NCBI GenBank assembly: GCA_002591625.1 | Contig: PCDB01000063.1 | Coordinates: forward strand, 1-18,088 | DNA: 18,088 nucleotides | Reading direction: 5' to 3' | DNA from: Porticoccaceae bacterium | Lineage (GTDB): Bacteria; Pseudomonadota; Gammaproteobacteria; Pseudomonadales; Porticoccaceae | Part shown: positions 8,605 to 15,987 of the stretch, piece by piece | How the letters are laid out: every line of letters starts with the position of its first letter | Numbering within the stretch: the stretch's first letter is position 1 | Notes under the pieces: model-generated | Seen by the model: the letters and a program-made list of their open reading frames with translations, nothing else | Databases searched by the model: none | What the model was told of the DNA's origin: nothing | Program-made: the position numbers and the translations under genes

Positions 8605-8625
8605 AACCAGGTCGTAATACTGGTT
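8605..8625. repeat. Inverted repeat AACCAG/CTGGTT
   Basis: Perfect 6-bp arms (8605-8610 and 8620-8625) with a 9-nt loop, extendable with a bulge to flanking GGA/TCC. It is 56 nt after the SGNH-CMD stop. There is no T run, so this is not a clear terminator; it may be a transcript-end hairpin or an operator for the downstream E1 operon. Confidence 0.35.
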
Positions 8626-8734
8626 TCCATTCCTGACTGTTTCATAATAAAGTCGTGTTTCGGGCATTAATTCCAGCATAAGTTTTTATTATAAATGCAG
8701 CTTTTATTGCGCATAGACAACACAAAAACACTTA

Positions 8735-8763
8735 TTGACAAAGCGTTAGACTCTTAATAGCAT
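8735..8763 (+). promoter_or_regulatory. Candidate sigma70 promoter of the E1-lipoyl operon
   Basis: A perfect -35 TTGACA (8735-8740), a 17-nt spacer and TAGCAT (8758-8763, 4 of 6 matches) lie in the 355-nt gap before the E1 alpha start. The predicted leader would be about 135 nt. The rest of the gap is AT-rich and shows no gene. Confidence 0.5.
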
Positions 8764-8904
8764 CCTCAACTGAGAGCAGAATTTCAGATAAGTTTTGCTC
8801 CCCACTGTGTGTACTCTTAATAGTCATCAGTGTTATAAAAATAACGCGACCAGCATTTTTCTAGTGATGAGACGCGATTTAACTTGGTTTTAGAGAGGAT
8901 TTAT

Positions 8905-9885
8905 ATGTCTTTGCCTAACAGCATTCGCCGTTCAATGTTTGAAACCATGGTGAGAAGTCGATTCTGGGATGATCGCCTCACTGAACAATACTGGATTGAT
9001 AAAACTCCCGTGTTTGCGTTTGGAGCGGGTCCGTTGCCAGGCGAATTACATACCTCTCACGGTCAAGAGCCGGTTGGAGCGGGTGTTTGTGCGGCTTTAA
9101 GTGATGAAGACATGATCACAACGGGGCACCGACCGCATCATATAGCAGTTGCTAGAGGCGTTGATTTAAGAGAGATGTCTGCTGAGTTATTCGGTAAAAA
9201 GGCAGGACTTTCGGGAGGTCGAGGTGGTCACATGCACCTTTATGATAGGCGAGTGAACTTCAGTTCGAGTGGTATTATCGCAGAAGGATTGGGACCTGCG
9301 GCAGGAATGGCTTTTGCCAGAAAAATGCAGAAAAAGTCGGGAGTGGCACTAAGTTTTCTAGGCGACGGAGCTGTTAATCAAGGGGCTTTCCATGAAGTGA
9401 TGAATATAGTGGGCCTGCATAAACTTCCGTTCATCTGTGTTATCGAGGACAATAAATGGGCTGTGACAACGCACAAATCGATGTCTACAGCGTGCGAACG
9501 GAACAGTGACAGGGCAGAGAATTATGGTATGACCGGAGAGTTTGTGGAAGGAAACGATCCAGAGTTAATCTATTTAGCTACCCAGCGAGCTTTGGAGCGT
9601 GCACGATCCGGAGAAGGTGGAACCATTTTAGAAATCGAAACAGTACGCCTTTCCGGCCATTTCATGGGCGATCCGGCTGGTTACATCACTGGTGAAAAAA
9701 GCGAATATCAGGTCGATCCAGTTCCCGTCTATCGGGCTCGATTAATAGATGATGGAATATTAACTGAACAGGAGGCATCGGATACAGAGAGAGTTATTGG
9801 CGCGGAAGTAGACGAGGCCATTAAATTTGCTCTCGATGCTGATTATCCGGATGCTAGGGATGCCCTTAATTGTACGTTTGCATGA
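8905..9885 (+). CDS. TPP-dependent 2-oxoacid/acetoin dehydrogenase E1 component, alpha subunit
   Basis: Binds thiamine diphosphate and, with the beta subunit, decarboxylates a 2-oxoacid (or cleaves acetoin) and passes the acyl group to a lipoyl carrier. It is 326 aa from the ATG at 8905, chosen because AGAGGA lies 5 nt upstream; a TTG at 8884 would add 7 residues. The TPP/Mg motif is GDGAVN (153-158) ending at Asn183 in EDN. The His-rich phosphate loop is HRPHH (75-79) and the conserved GRGGHMH is at 105-111. It is closest in style to the short alpha subunits of the AcoA/PdhA type. The substrate is not readable from sequence: pyruvate, acetoin or branched-chain oxoacids are all possible. It is first in a three-gene operon; the 47-nt gap to the beta gene contains a small GCCTT/AAGGC repeat. 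Confidence 0.9.
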   Translation: MSLPNSIRRSMFETMVRSRFWDDRLTEQYWIDKTPVFAFGAGPLPGELHTSHGQEPVGAGVCAALSDEDMITTGHRPHHIAVARGVDLREMSAELFGKKAGLSGGRGGHMHLYDRRVNFSSSGIIAEGLGPAAGMAFARKMQKKSGVALSFLGDGAVNQGAFHEVMNIVGLHKLPFICVIEDNKWAVTTHKSMSTACERNSDRAENYGMTGEFVEGNDPELIYLATQRALERARSGEGGTILEIETVRLSGHFMGDPAGYITGEKSEYQVDPVPVYRARLIDDGILTEQEASDTERVIGAEVDEAIKFALDADYPDARDALNCTFA

Positions 9886-9932
9886 AGCCTTTAATAACTT
9901 AAGGCGGCCATAAAAAACATAAAGAGGTAAAA

Positions 9933-10997
9933 ATGAGCACTAAAGAAGCGGCCCCATGGGAATCACCAACGTCAGGTGAATCAAGAAGTAGAAGTCTAAC
10001 AATTTGCCGAGCACAGCGAGAAGCAGTCGATTGGGAAATGGCGCATGATGAACGAGTGTTTATGATGGGGGAAGATGTCGCAGGGTTCGGTGGAGTGTTT
10101 GGAACGGCGGACGGGCTTGGAGATAAGTTTGGCGCTGATCGAGTTATAGACATGCCGATCTCCGAAACGGGTTGGATAGGTATGGCCGCGGGTGCAGCAA
10201 TGGAAGGAATGCGTCCAATTATTGAACTGGCTTATGTCGATTTTATTGGAGTATGTTACAACGCCATAGTCAATCATGCGGCAAAAACATACTTTATGTC
10301 CGGCGGGCAATTCAAAGTACCAATGGTTTTAATTAGTGGCACTGGGGCTGGTTACAGTAATGCCGCGCAGCATTCTCAATGCCTTCACGCTACACTGGCG
10401 CATATGCCGGGTCTCAAAGTGGTATCGCCCACTAATGCATACGACGCCAAGGGAATGATGCATACAGCGATTCGTGACGATAATTTTGTGGTGTTTCTGG
10501 TGCATAAAGGGGCATCGGGAGTAGGATTCATGGGTCCCTTGGTTAAAACGTCACTCAGTGACGTGCCTCAGGAAGACTACACGGTTCCATTTGGAAAAAT
10601 AAAAGTCTACAGAGAGGGCACCGATGTGACGATTGCTGGTGTCGGCCTTGCTGTGCATCAGGCGCTAGAGTCTGCAGACTCTTTGGCCAAAATGGGTATC
10701 TCTGCTGAGGTGATTGATATCCGTAGCCTAGTTCCTCTGGATAGAGGAGGCATTATTGAGTCGGTGGCCAAGACAGGCCGGTTAGTTGTTGCTGACGAAG
10801 ACTATCATAGCTATGGGGTTTCGGGAGAAGTTATTGCAAGTGTCATTGAGCATGATGCTACAATATTTAAAGCGCCTCCTCAACGAGTATGTATACCAGA
10901 TGTTTCAATTCCCTTTTCGCGGCCTCTCGAATATTCCATTCTGCCTCTTGAGGAAAGAATTACATCGGCAGCGCTTAAAACCATTGAGAATGTATAG
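9933..10997 (+). CDS. TPP-dependent 2-oxoacid/acetoin dehydrogenase E1 component, beta subunit
   Basis: Partner of the preceding alpha subunit in an alpha2beta2 E1. It is 354 aa from an ATG preceded by AAGAGGT. About 20 hydrophilic residues precede the conserved core and are unusual for the family. Conserved elements: MGEDVAG with Glu47 contacting the TPP aminopyrimidine, GVFG, the SETGWIGMAAGAAMEG helix, QHSQ with His147 (the position that acts in reductive acylation of lipoyl in this family), the SPTNAYDAKG loop, and near the C terminus IPDVSIPFSRPLE, which resembles acetoin/branched-chain types. The stop codon shares its G with the GTG start of the lipoyl gene. No frameshift or missing catalytic residue is seen. 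Substrate unknown. Confidence 0.9.
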   Translation: MSTKEAAPWESPTSGESRSRSLTICRAQREAVDWEMAHDERVFMMGEDVAGFGGVFGTADGLGDKFGADRVIDMPISETGWIGMAAGAAMEGMRPIIELAYVDFIGVCYNAIVNHAAKTYFMSGGQFKVPMVLISGTGAGYSNAAQHSQCLHATLAHMPGLKVVSPTNAYDAKGMMHTAIRDDNFVVFLVHKGASGVGFMGPLVKTSLSDVPQEDYTVPFGKIKVYREGTDVTIAGVGLAVHQALESADSLAKMGISAEVIDIRSLVPLDRGGIIESVAKTGRLVVADEDYHSYGVSGEVIASVIEHDATIFKAPPQRVCIPDVSIPFSRPLEYSILPLEERITSAALKTIENV

Positions 10998-11251
10998 TGA
11001 GTGAAAACGGAAAAGTCTTTGAGTGGCGCGTGTCTGACGAGTTATGTCCAACTGAAGAGGATTCCGGCAGCATAGTGCTATGGATTCTTTCCGACGGCGC
11101 AAAAATCAATCAAGGCGATATAGTTGCGGAGTTTATGGTACAAAAAATTACACATGAACTGCAGGCTCCAGCGTCTGGGATTTTGCATATTAAGCTGGAG
11201 CCTGAAATAGAGGCCTATAAAGGAGACTTGCTAGCCCTAATCCTCATGTGA
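10997..11251 (+). CDS. Free-standing lipoyl-domain carrier protein
   Basis: 84 aa, a single biotinyl/lipoyl-attachment domain and nothing else. The fold pattern is clear: a turn SDGAKINQGDIVAEF, the attachment hairpin with Lys50 in VQKIT (the place of DKA in classic E2 lipoyl domains), then HELQAPASGIL and a second half ending YKGDLLALI. There is no peripheral-subunit-binding domain and no acyltransferase domain. It starts at GTG 10997, one base into the E1 beta stop (TAGTG), so translation is coupled to the beta subunit. Inference: it accepts the acyl group from the upstream E1. Where the acyl group goes next is not shown, since no E2 or E3 lies in the window. The alternative of a biotin carrier is less likely because no MKM motif is present. 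Confidence 0.85.
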   Translation: MSENGKVFEWRVSDELCPTEEDSGSIVLWILSDGAKINQGDIVAEFMVQKITHELQAPASGILHIKLEPEIEAYKGDLLALILM

Positions 11252-11355
11252 TCATGTGCTGTTTAACGAGAGGTTTTTTAGTGCCAATATTTTCAAATTA
11301 ATGCGGCAATTACTGCCACCCTTGGGTTATAAATTCAGAGAAAGCTAATACAATT

Positions 11356-11859
11356 TTGAACAAAACATTCGCCATAGTTGGACCGAAAGTTGATATTGCA
11401 TACGACGAAGGGGCAATTGATGCGTTTATGGCAACTGCAATTGAAAAAAATCCCTCATTGGCCAGAGACTATCAAGTTAGGTGGATTGGTCTTGACGACA
11501 CAACCACCATGCAGATTATTGATTTTATTAAGTCAGGGCAAAAAAAAGCAACCTTTACTTTGCCATGGATCAACAAGCGCAAGAGTTGGTCTGACGCGCA
11601 CTCTGGCATGCCAATTGTGCTCTTGTCAACGAATGGTGATCCAATGTTAGTGGTGCAGATTACTAAGGTTTTGAAGACTAGATTTGGTTCTATAGATAGC
11701 TCTATCTCTGGTTTAGATGGGCCGCCAGTCAGAGATCTTGATGTTTGGATCAAATTGCATACGACTTATTGGAACGAGGTGCTTCAGGAATATGGATTGG
11801 TTTGTTGCGACGATATGCCAGTCCACGTTGAAAAATTTAAACTCGCCTACCCGCCTTAA
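11356..11859 (+). CDS. ASCH-domain protein
   Basis: 167 aa. Residues about 40-165 match the ASCH fold (PUA-like beta barrel): the signature GQKKAT at 61-66, then LPW.., a central strand with GDPMLVVQITKVLKTRFG, and the C-terminal pattern with H..YW and DMPVHVEKFKLAYP. ASCH proteins are thought to bind RNA; some act as amidohydrolases on modified nucleosides. Nothing here decides between these. The start is a TTG at 11356 with no clear ribosome binding site. The frame is open upstream to 11302 with no ATG or GTG, so a start is not certain. It is 104 nt after the lipoyl gene; whether it belongs to that operon is open. Confidence 0.8.
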   Translation: MNKTFAIVGPKVDIAYDEGAIDAFMATAIEKNPSLARDYQVRWIGLDDTTTMQIIDFIKSGQKKATFTLPWINKRKSWSDAHSGMPIVLLSTNGDPMLVVQITKVLKTRFGSIDSSISGLDGPPVRDLDVWIKLHTTYWNEVLQEYGLVCCDDMPVHVEKFKLAYPP

Positions 11860-12056
11860 TTCTGTTTATCGTTGGTAATTGGGTAAAGTACTGCGCTTTG
11901 CTCCGAAACGTATTTCTCCCCCTCTGAAACCCCCTCCTCTTCAGCTAGTCTGGGTCTACCCGCCAATTAGTCCTAATGTGTTATGATTGTCGAAAATGTG
12001 GTCGAGAAAAAAGCTTTTTACGGTGAGTTGAAAATTGTCCAGATTTTGCGGGTGAA

Positions 12057-12091
12057 GTTAGGGTCGTCAGTTCGCGTTAAAATTCCCTAAC
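12057..12091. repeat. Dyad GTTAGGG/CCCTAAC upstream of the methyltransferase gene
   Basis: Perfect 7-bp inverted repeat (12057-12063 and 12085-12091) around a 21-nt centre, ending 49 nt before the methyltransferase ATG. It could be an operator or a leader stem-loop. The 281-nt gap (11860-12140) holds no gene; it also contains a 12-bp AAAAAGCTTTTT palindrome at 12008-12019. Confidence 0.35.
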
Positions 12092-12140
12092 AACATAGTT
12101 TGAATATAAGATTTTCTGGATAAGGTGATAAAGCTATTTA

Positions 12141-12788
12141 ATGAAGTCAATACTGAGAGCATTGCGATACGGCAGGTTGATAAGAAATGTTTATACCAAA
12201 AGATTTGTTAAGTACGGTAGCCAACCGGCAGGAATCTTTTGGTCTAATAAACAACGACAAATTAGTCGGTTTAAGATAATTCTTGATCAAATATTGTTTG
12301 TTCGACCCAAGGGCTCAGTGAGCATTGCAGACGTGGGTTGCGGATATGGAGCGATGCTGCGCTTTATTCGGGAAAACAAAGCTTACAACAGACTCATCTA
12401 TAGCGGGTACGATATAAACCCAATGCTGATTAAAGCTTGTAAAAGCGACGCTCGTTTGCCGTCACGGCATTTTCATATTGGAGAGCGTCCAGTAAATTCG
12501 GTTGATTTCTCTGTTATGTCTGGTACGTATAATATGGCAGTAACTTCTGACGTAGATGATTGGGAAGAATATTTTTTTGGCTGCCTTGAAAGCTGCTGGA
12601 AATATTCTCGCAGGGGAATGGTGTTTAACCTGTTGAGTGCAGAAAAGTCTCACATTAGTGACGGTAGGCTTTATTATGCTAACGTTCAAAGAATTCGCGG
12701 CTATTGCAAGACAAACTTCGGAGTGACTAGAGTTCTTCGAGAGCCGCATTTGCCCTCGGATGTAACTTTTATGGTGACTCGGGATTAG
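12141..12788 (+). CDS. Class I SAM-dependent methyltransferase
   Basis: 215 aa, cytoplasmic. A Rossmann-type SAM site is visible: motif I IADVGCGYGAML (62-73) with the GxGxG-like GCGYG, and the acidic residue Asp91 of motif II in SGYDINP. The rest matches small stand-alone methyltransferases in layout, but the C-terminal half shows no motif that names a substrate. The N-terminal 40 residues are basic with several aromatic residues (possible RNA or membrane-surface contact; speculative). The ATG at 12141 has TAAGGTGA about 11 nt upstream. It is followed 21 nt later by djlA in the same direction. No other candidate function is better supported. Confidence 0.8.
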   Translation: MKSILRALRYGRLIRNVYTKRFVKYGSQPAGIFWSNKQRQISRFKIILDQILFVRPKGSVSIADVGCGYGAMLRFIRENKAYNRLIYSGYDINPMLIKACKSDARLPSRHFHIGERPVNSVDFSVMSGTYNMAVTSDVDDWEEYFFGCLESCWKYSRRGMVFNLLSAEKSHISDGRLYYANVQRIRGYCKTNFGVTRVLREPHLPSDVTFMVTRD

Positions 12789-12809
12789 AACAAACTTTTA
12801 GGGGGGCTG

Positions 12810-13595
12810 ATGGGAAAATTGTTAGCCGGTTTCTTTGGATGGATGCTAGGCGGTCCGGTTGGTGCAATTATAGGTGTAATTGTAGGACATCAATTTGATC
12901 GAGGTCTAGGTTTATATTTAAGGCCAATCTCTAAGGAAGAGAGAAATCGCGTTAACCAAAGCTTTTTCACGACGCTTTTTAAACTGTCCGGGCACCTAGC
13001 TAAAGCCGACGGCCACATTTCAACATCAGAGATAAGTCAAGCTGAAGAGATGATGCGTCGAATGGGTTTGGATGCGCATCGTCGCAAAGACGCAATATCT
13101 TTATTCAAGGCTGGAGCAGCGACAGATTTTTCTCTGGATGAAACTTTAGCCTCCTTTTGTTACATTTGTGGTCATTACAACAACCTTAAGCTTCAAATAA
13201 TTAAATACCTTGTTTCGTTGGCTATAGCAGATGAAATACTGGATGAATCTGAAGAGGAAATATTACGTCGGATAGCAAGTGCATTAGACTTTCCGACCAG
13301 CACGATCGACCAAATTTTCAGCATGATCGGAGCTCAGGAAAGTTTCGGAAAGAATGCACAATCTGATTCCAATTCATGCCGAATCGATATGGCCTACTCG
13401 GCACTGGGCGTTGCAAGCACAAGCTCTAATATGCAAGTGAAAAAAGCTTACCGAATGCTCATTAGCGAGAATCATCCCGACAAGCTAATCGGTCAAGGGA
13501 TGCCAGATGATATGATCCAATTGGCGACTGAGAGAACGCAAGAGATTCAAGCGGCCTATGAGATTATCGTTAAATCTCGGGATCAAAAGGCCTAG
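12810..13595 (+). CDS. djlA: DnaJ-like co-chaperone DjlA
   Basis: Inner-membrane co-chaperone that stimulates DnaK. It is 261 aa against 271 in E. coli and co-linear with it. There is an N-terminal glycine-rich membrane segment (about residues 5-26) followed by GHQFDRG, a TerB-like helical domain (about 45-165) with GHLAKADGHIS and IADEILDESEEE, then a short linker. The C-terminal J domain (about 193-258) has the catalytic HPD in ENHPDKL and QEIQAAYEII at the end. The ATG follows AGGGGGG closely. It lies 21 nt after the methyltransferase and directly before the promoter of the initiator tRNA operon. The position differs from E. coli, where djlA is elsewhere. Confidence 0.93.
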   Translation: MGKLLAGFFGWMLGGPVGAIIGVIVGHQFDRGLGLYLRPISKEERNRVNQSFFTTLFKLSGHLAKADGHISTSEISQAEEMMRRMGLDAHRRKDAISLFKAGAATDFSLDETLASFCYICGHYNNLKLQIIKYLVSLAIADEILDESEEEILRRIASALDFPTSTIDQIFSMIGAQESFGKNAQSDSNSCRIDMAYSALGVASTSSNMQVKKAYRMLISENHPDKLIGQGMPDDMIQLATERTQEIQAAYEIIVKSRDQKA

Positions 13596-13643
13596 AATAA
13601 TGGTTACGGTATTCATGAAATTATTTAATGAGGCTCGGTCGTG

Positions 13644-13672
13644 TTGACCTTGAGGCGTCCTCTTTCTATAAT
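13644..13672 (+). promoter_or_regulatory. Strong sigma70 promoter of the initiator tRNA-rimP-nusA-infB operon
   Basis: TTGACC (13644-13649), 17-nt spacer, TATAAT (13667-13672). The bases after the -10 (GCGCCTCC) form a GC-rich discriminator, as in stable-RNA promoters under stringent control. The predicted start is about 40 nt upstream of the tRNA. Confidence 0.85.
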
Positions 13673-13719
13673 GCGCCTCCATTCTGGGTAAGCTTTAAAA
13701 GCCATTGTATTCTTGTTGT

Positions 13720-13796
<77 letters not shown>

Positions 13797-13937
13797 AGAG
13801 TGGAAAGAAAAGGCCCTGTGCGTTATAGAGATGTTTGATGATACAGACACTAGTTCTTTTAACGAAGTAATGTATTGTAAACGTCGATTCCGTCACTAAG
13901 GGAAGAGACTTTTATAGGTTTTTTCTTTTGTATATAG

Positions 13938-13965
13938 AAAATGGGCTGTTAGCCCATTTTTTTTT
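13938..13965 (+). terminator. Intrinsic terminator between initiator tRNA and rimP
   Basis: Ten-bp stem AAAATGGGCT (13938-13947) with AGCCCATTTT (13951-13960), loop GTT, running into nine Ts (13957-13965). It stands in the leader 23 nt before the rimP start, so distal genes need read-through, antitermination or a secondary promoter. In E. coli the metY-rimP leader also carries terminators. Confidence 0.88.
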
Positions 13966-13987
13966 GTAGTTTTTGAGGAGTGAGTAA

Positions 13988-14446
13988 TTGAGTTTGGGAA
14001 CTGGCGCATTGAAAGAATTGCTGAAACCAGTTGTGATGTCTATGGATTGTCAATTATGGGGTATCGAATTTTTTACTTATCGCAATCAACAGACCTTGAG
14101 AATCTATATTGACAAAGAAAAAGAGAATGTAAATATCGATGATTGTGAACGCGTCAGTAGGCAATGTGCAAGCGTTCTAGACGTGGAAAATATGATTACT
14201 GAAAAATATGTTTTGGAAGTTTCCTCGCCGGGGATTGACAGGCCACTTATGGAGTTGGAGCATTTTGAGCAGTATCTGGGAAGTAAAATAGAGTTAAAAC
14301 TGCGTTTTCCGCTTGAGGGAAGGAAAAACTTTAAGGGGTTTCTGAAACAAGTGGATGGCCATGACATTGTCATTGCAGGTTCAGACGAAGACTATTGTTT
14401 TGTTTTTGAAACTATAGACAAGGCAAATTTAGTGCCTAATTTATAG
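13988..14446 (+). CDS. rimP: Ribosome maturation factor RimP
   Basis: Needed for maturation of the 30S subunit; binds pre-30S near S12. It is 152 aa, the same size as E. coli RimP. The N-terminal alpha/beta domain contains LRIYIDKE and the hallmark VSSPGIDRPL at 78-87; the C-terminal SH3-like barrel follows from about 92. The start is a TTG at 13988 with GAGGAG 7 nt upstream; no ATG in frame fits the N terminus. The rare start plus the upstream terminator suggests low expression. It is followed by nusA after 20 nt. Confidence 0.95.
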   Translation: MSLGTGALKELLKPVVMSMDCQLWGIEFFTYRNQQTLRIYIDKEKENVNIDDCERVSRQCASVLDVENMITEKYVLEVSSPGIDRPLMELEHFEQYLGSKIELKLRFPLEGRKNFKGFLKQVDGHDIVIAGSDEDYCFVFETIDKANLVPNL

Positions 14447-14466
14447 GTGCTCTCGGGGTAGCACAA

Positions 14467-15960
14467 ATGAGTAGAGAAATATTAATGGTTGCGGAGGCTG
14501 TCTCAAATGAGAAAGGGGTAGACAGAGAGGTCATCTTTGAGGCAATGGAAGAAGCGCTGGCCACTGCTACTAAGAAACGCTTTGAAGAAATGGCCAACAT
14601 TCGAGTTTCTATCGATAGATCGACTGGCGAGTATGAAACCTTTCGTTGGTGGGAAGTCGTGGCGGATGATGTTTTGGCCGAGTTGGGCACGCAGTTCACT
14701 ACAGAGGAAGCTAAGGAAAAAGAGTCCAAACTCTCCGTGGGTGATATTTATCAAGAACAAGTTGAAAATGAAGCGTTTGGGAGAATTGCCGCACAACTTG
14801 CAAAGCAAGTAATTGTTCAAAGAGTTAGAGACGCAGAACGGGAACTAGTCATAAATCGCTACAGACATCGTATCGGAGATCTAATAAACGGCACAGTCAA
14901 AAAGGTTACCCGTGATCATATCATAGTCGATTTTGGGGATAACGCAGAGGGATTGCTGCCCCGCGAAGAGTTAGTTGGCCGTGAGATCTTTAGAGTAAAT
15001 GACCGAACTCGCACTATTCTGACGGGTATAAGAGATGATAGTCGTGGGCCCCAGTTAATGGTGTCGAGGATTTCTCCAGAAATGCTCATCCAGCTATTTA
15101 GGATCGAGGTGCCAGAGATTGCTGAGGGTGTAATCGAAATTAAAGGTGCTGCGAGAGACCCAGGACAACGCGCAAAAATCGCGGTCAAGAGTAAAGATGC
15201 GCGAATAGATCCAGTTGGTGCTTGCGTAGGAATGCGCGGAGCCAGAGTTCAAGCTGTTTCTGGTGATCTCGATGATGAAAGAGTAGACATTGTTCTTTGG
15301 GATGACAATCCCGCCCAATTAGTTATTAACGCAATGTCCCCAGCTGAAGTTGGGTCTATTGTTGTGGATGAAGATGCCCATTCTATGGATGTTGCTGTTG
15401 AATCTGACAATCTTGCTCAAGCCATTGGAAAAGGCGGGCAAAATGTTCGTCTGGCCTCAGAACTGACTGGTTGGAACATTAATGTTATGACTCTCGAAGA
15501 CGCCGAGGAAAAGCAACTTCAAGAAGCTTCGGACGTTGTCGAAAGTCTAATGAGAGGACTGGATATTGATGAAGATGTGGCGATAGTGCTTGTTGAAGAG
15601 GGATTCACAAGTCTTGAGGAGGTTGCCTATGTCCCGCTTGAAGAAATGAGTGCGATTGAGGGCTTTGATGAAGGAATAGCTGAAGAGCTTCGTTCCAGAG
15701 CTAAAGATGCTTTGCTGACAATGGCATTAGTTAGCGAAGAGCAATTAACGAATACACCTCCCGCTGAAGACTTATTGAATATGGAAGGAATGGATCAGGA
15801 TCTTGCATATAAGCTGGCGGCAATAAAGATTGTTACAATGGAAGATCTTGCAGAGCAGGCCGTTGACGATATATTGGAATTAGAGGGTGTCGATGAGGAG
15901 AGGGCAGCTGCGTTAATTATGACAGCCCGAGCTCCTTGGTTTGAGGGCGATAGCAATTAA
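14467..15960 (+). CDS. nusA: Transcription termination/antitermination factor NusA
   Basis: RNA polymerase-associated factor for pausing, termination and rRNA antitermination. It is 497 aa (E. coli 495). Domains in order: N-terminal RNAP-binding domain (1 to about 130), S1 domain (about 135-200) with DHIIVDFGDNAEGLLPREE, KH1 with GACVGMRGARVQAV (251-264), KH2 with AIGKGGQNVRLA (319-330), and two acidic C-terminal repeats AR1 (about 365-420) and AR2 (about 435-492) as in gammaproteobacteria. The Shine-Dalgarno-like GGGG lies in the loop of a perfect GTGCT/AGCAC hairpin (14447-14464) right before the ATG. NusA is known to act on its own operon in E. coli; the leader terminator here fits that idea. 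A double stop TAATAA ends the gene. Confidence 0.98.
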   Translation: MSREILMVAEAVSNEKGVDREVIFEAMEEALATATKKRFEEMANIRVSIDRSTGEYETFRWWEVVADDVLAELGTQFTTEEAKEKESKLSVGDIYQEQVENEAFGRIAAQLAKQVIVQRVRDAERELVINRYRHRIGDLINGTVKKVTRDHIIVDFGDNAEGLLPREELVGREIFRVNDRTRTILTGIRDDSRGPQLMVSRISPEMLIQLFRIEVPEIAEGVIEIKGAARDPGQRAKIAVKSKDARIDPVGACVGMRGARVQAVSGDLDDERVDIVLWDDNPAQLVINAMSPAEVGSIVVDEDAHSMDVAVESDNLAQAIGKGGQNVRLASELTGWNINVMTLEDAEEKQLQEASDVVESLMRGLDIDEDVAIVLVEEGFTSLEEVAYVPLEEMSAIEGFDEGIAEELRSRAKDALLTMALVSEEQLTNTPPAEDLLNMEGMDQDLAYKLAAIKIVTMEDLAEQAVDDILELEGVDEERAAALIMTARAPWFEGDSN

Positions 15961-15987
15961 TAAGAAAAGCTTTTTTGGGGAACAAAA

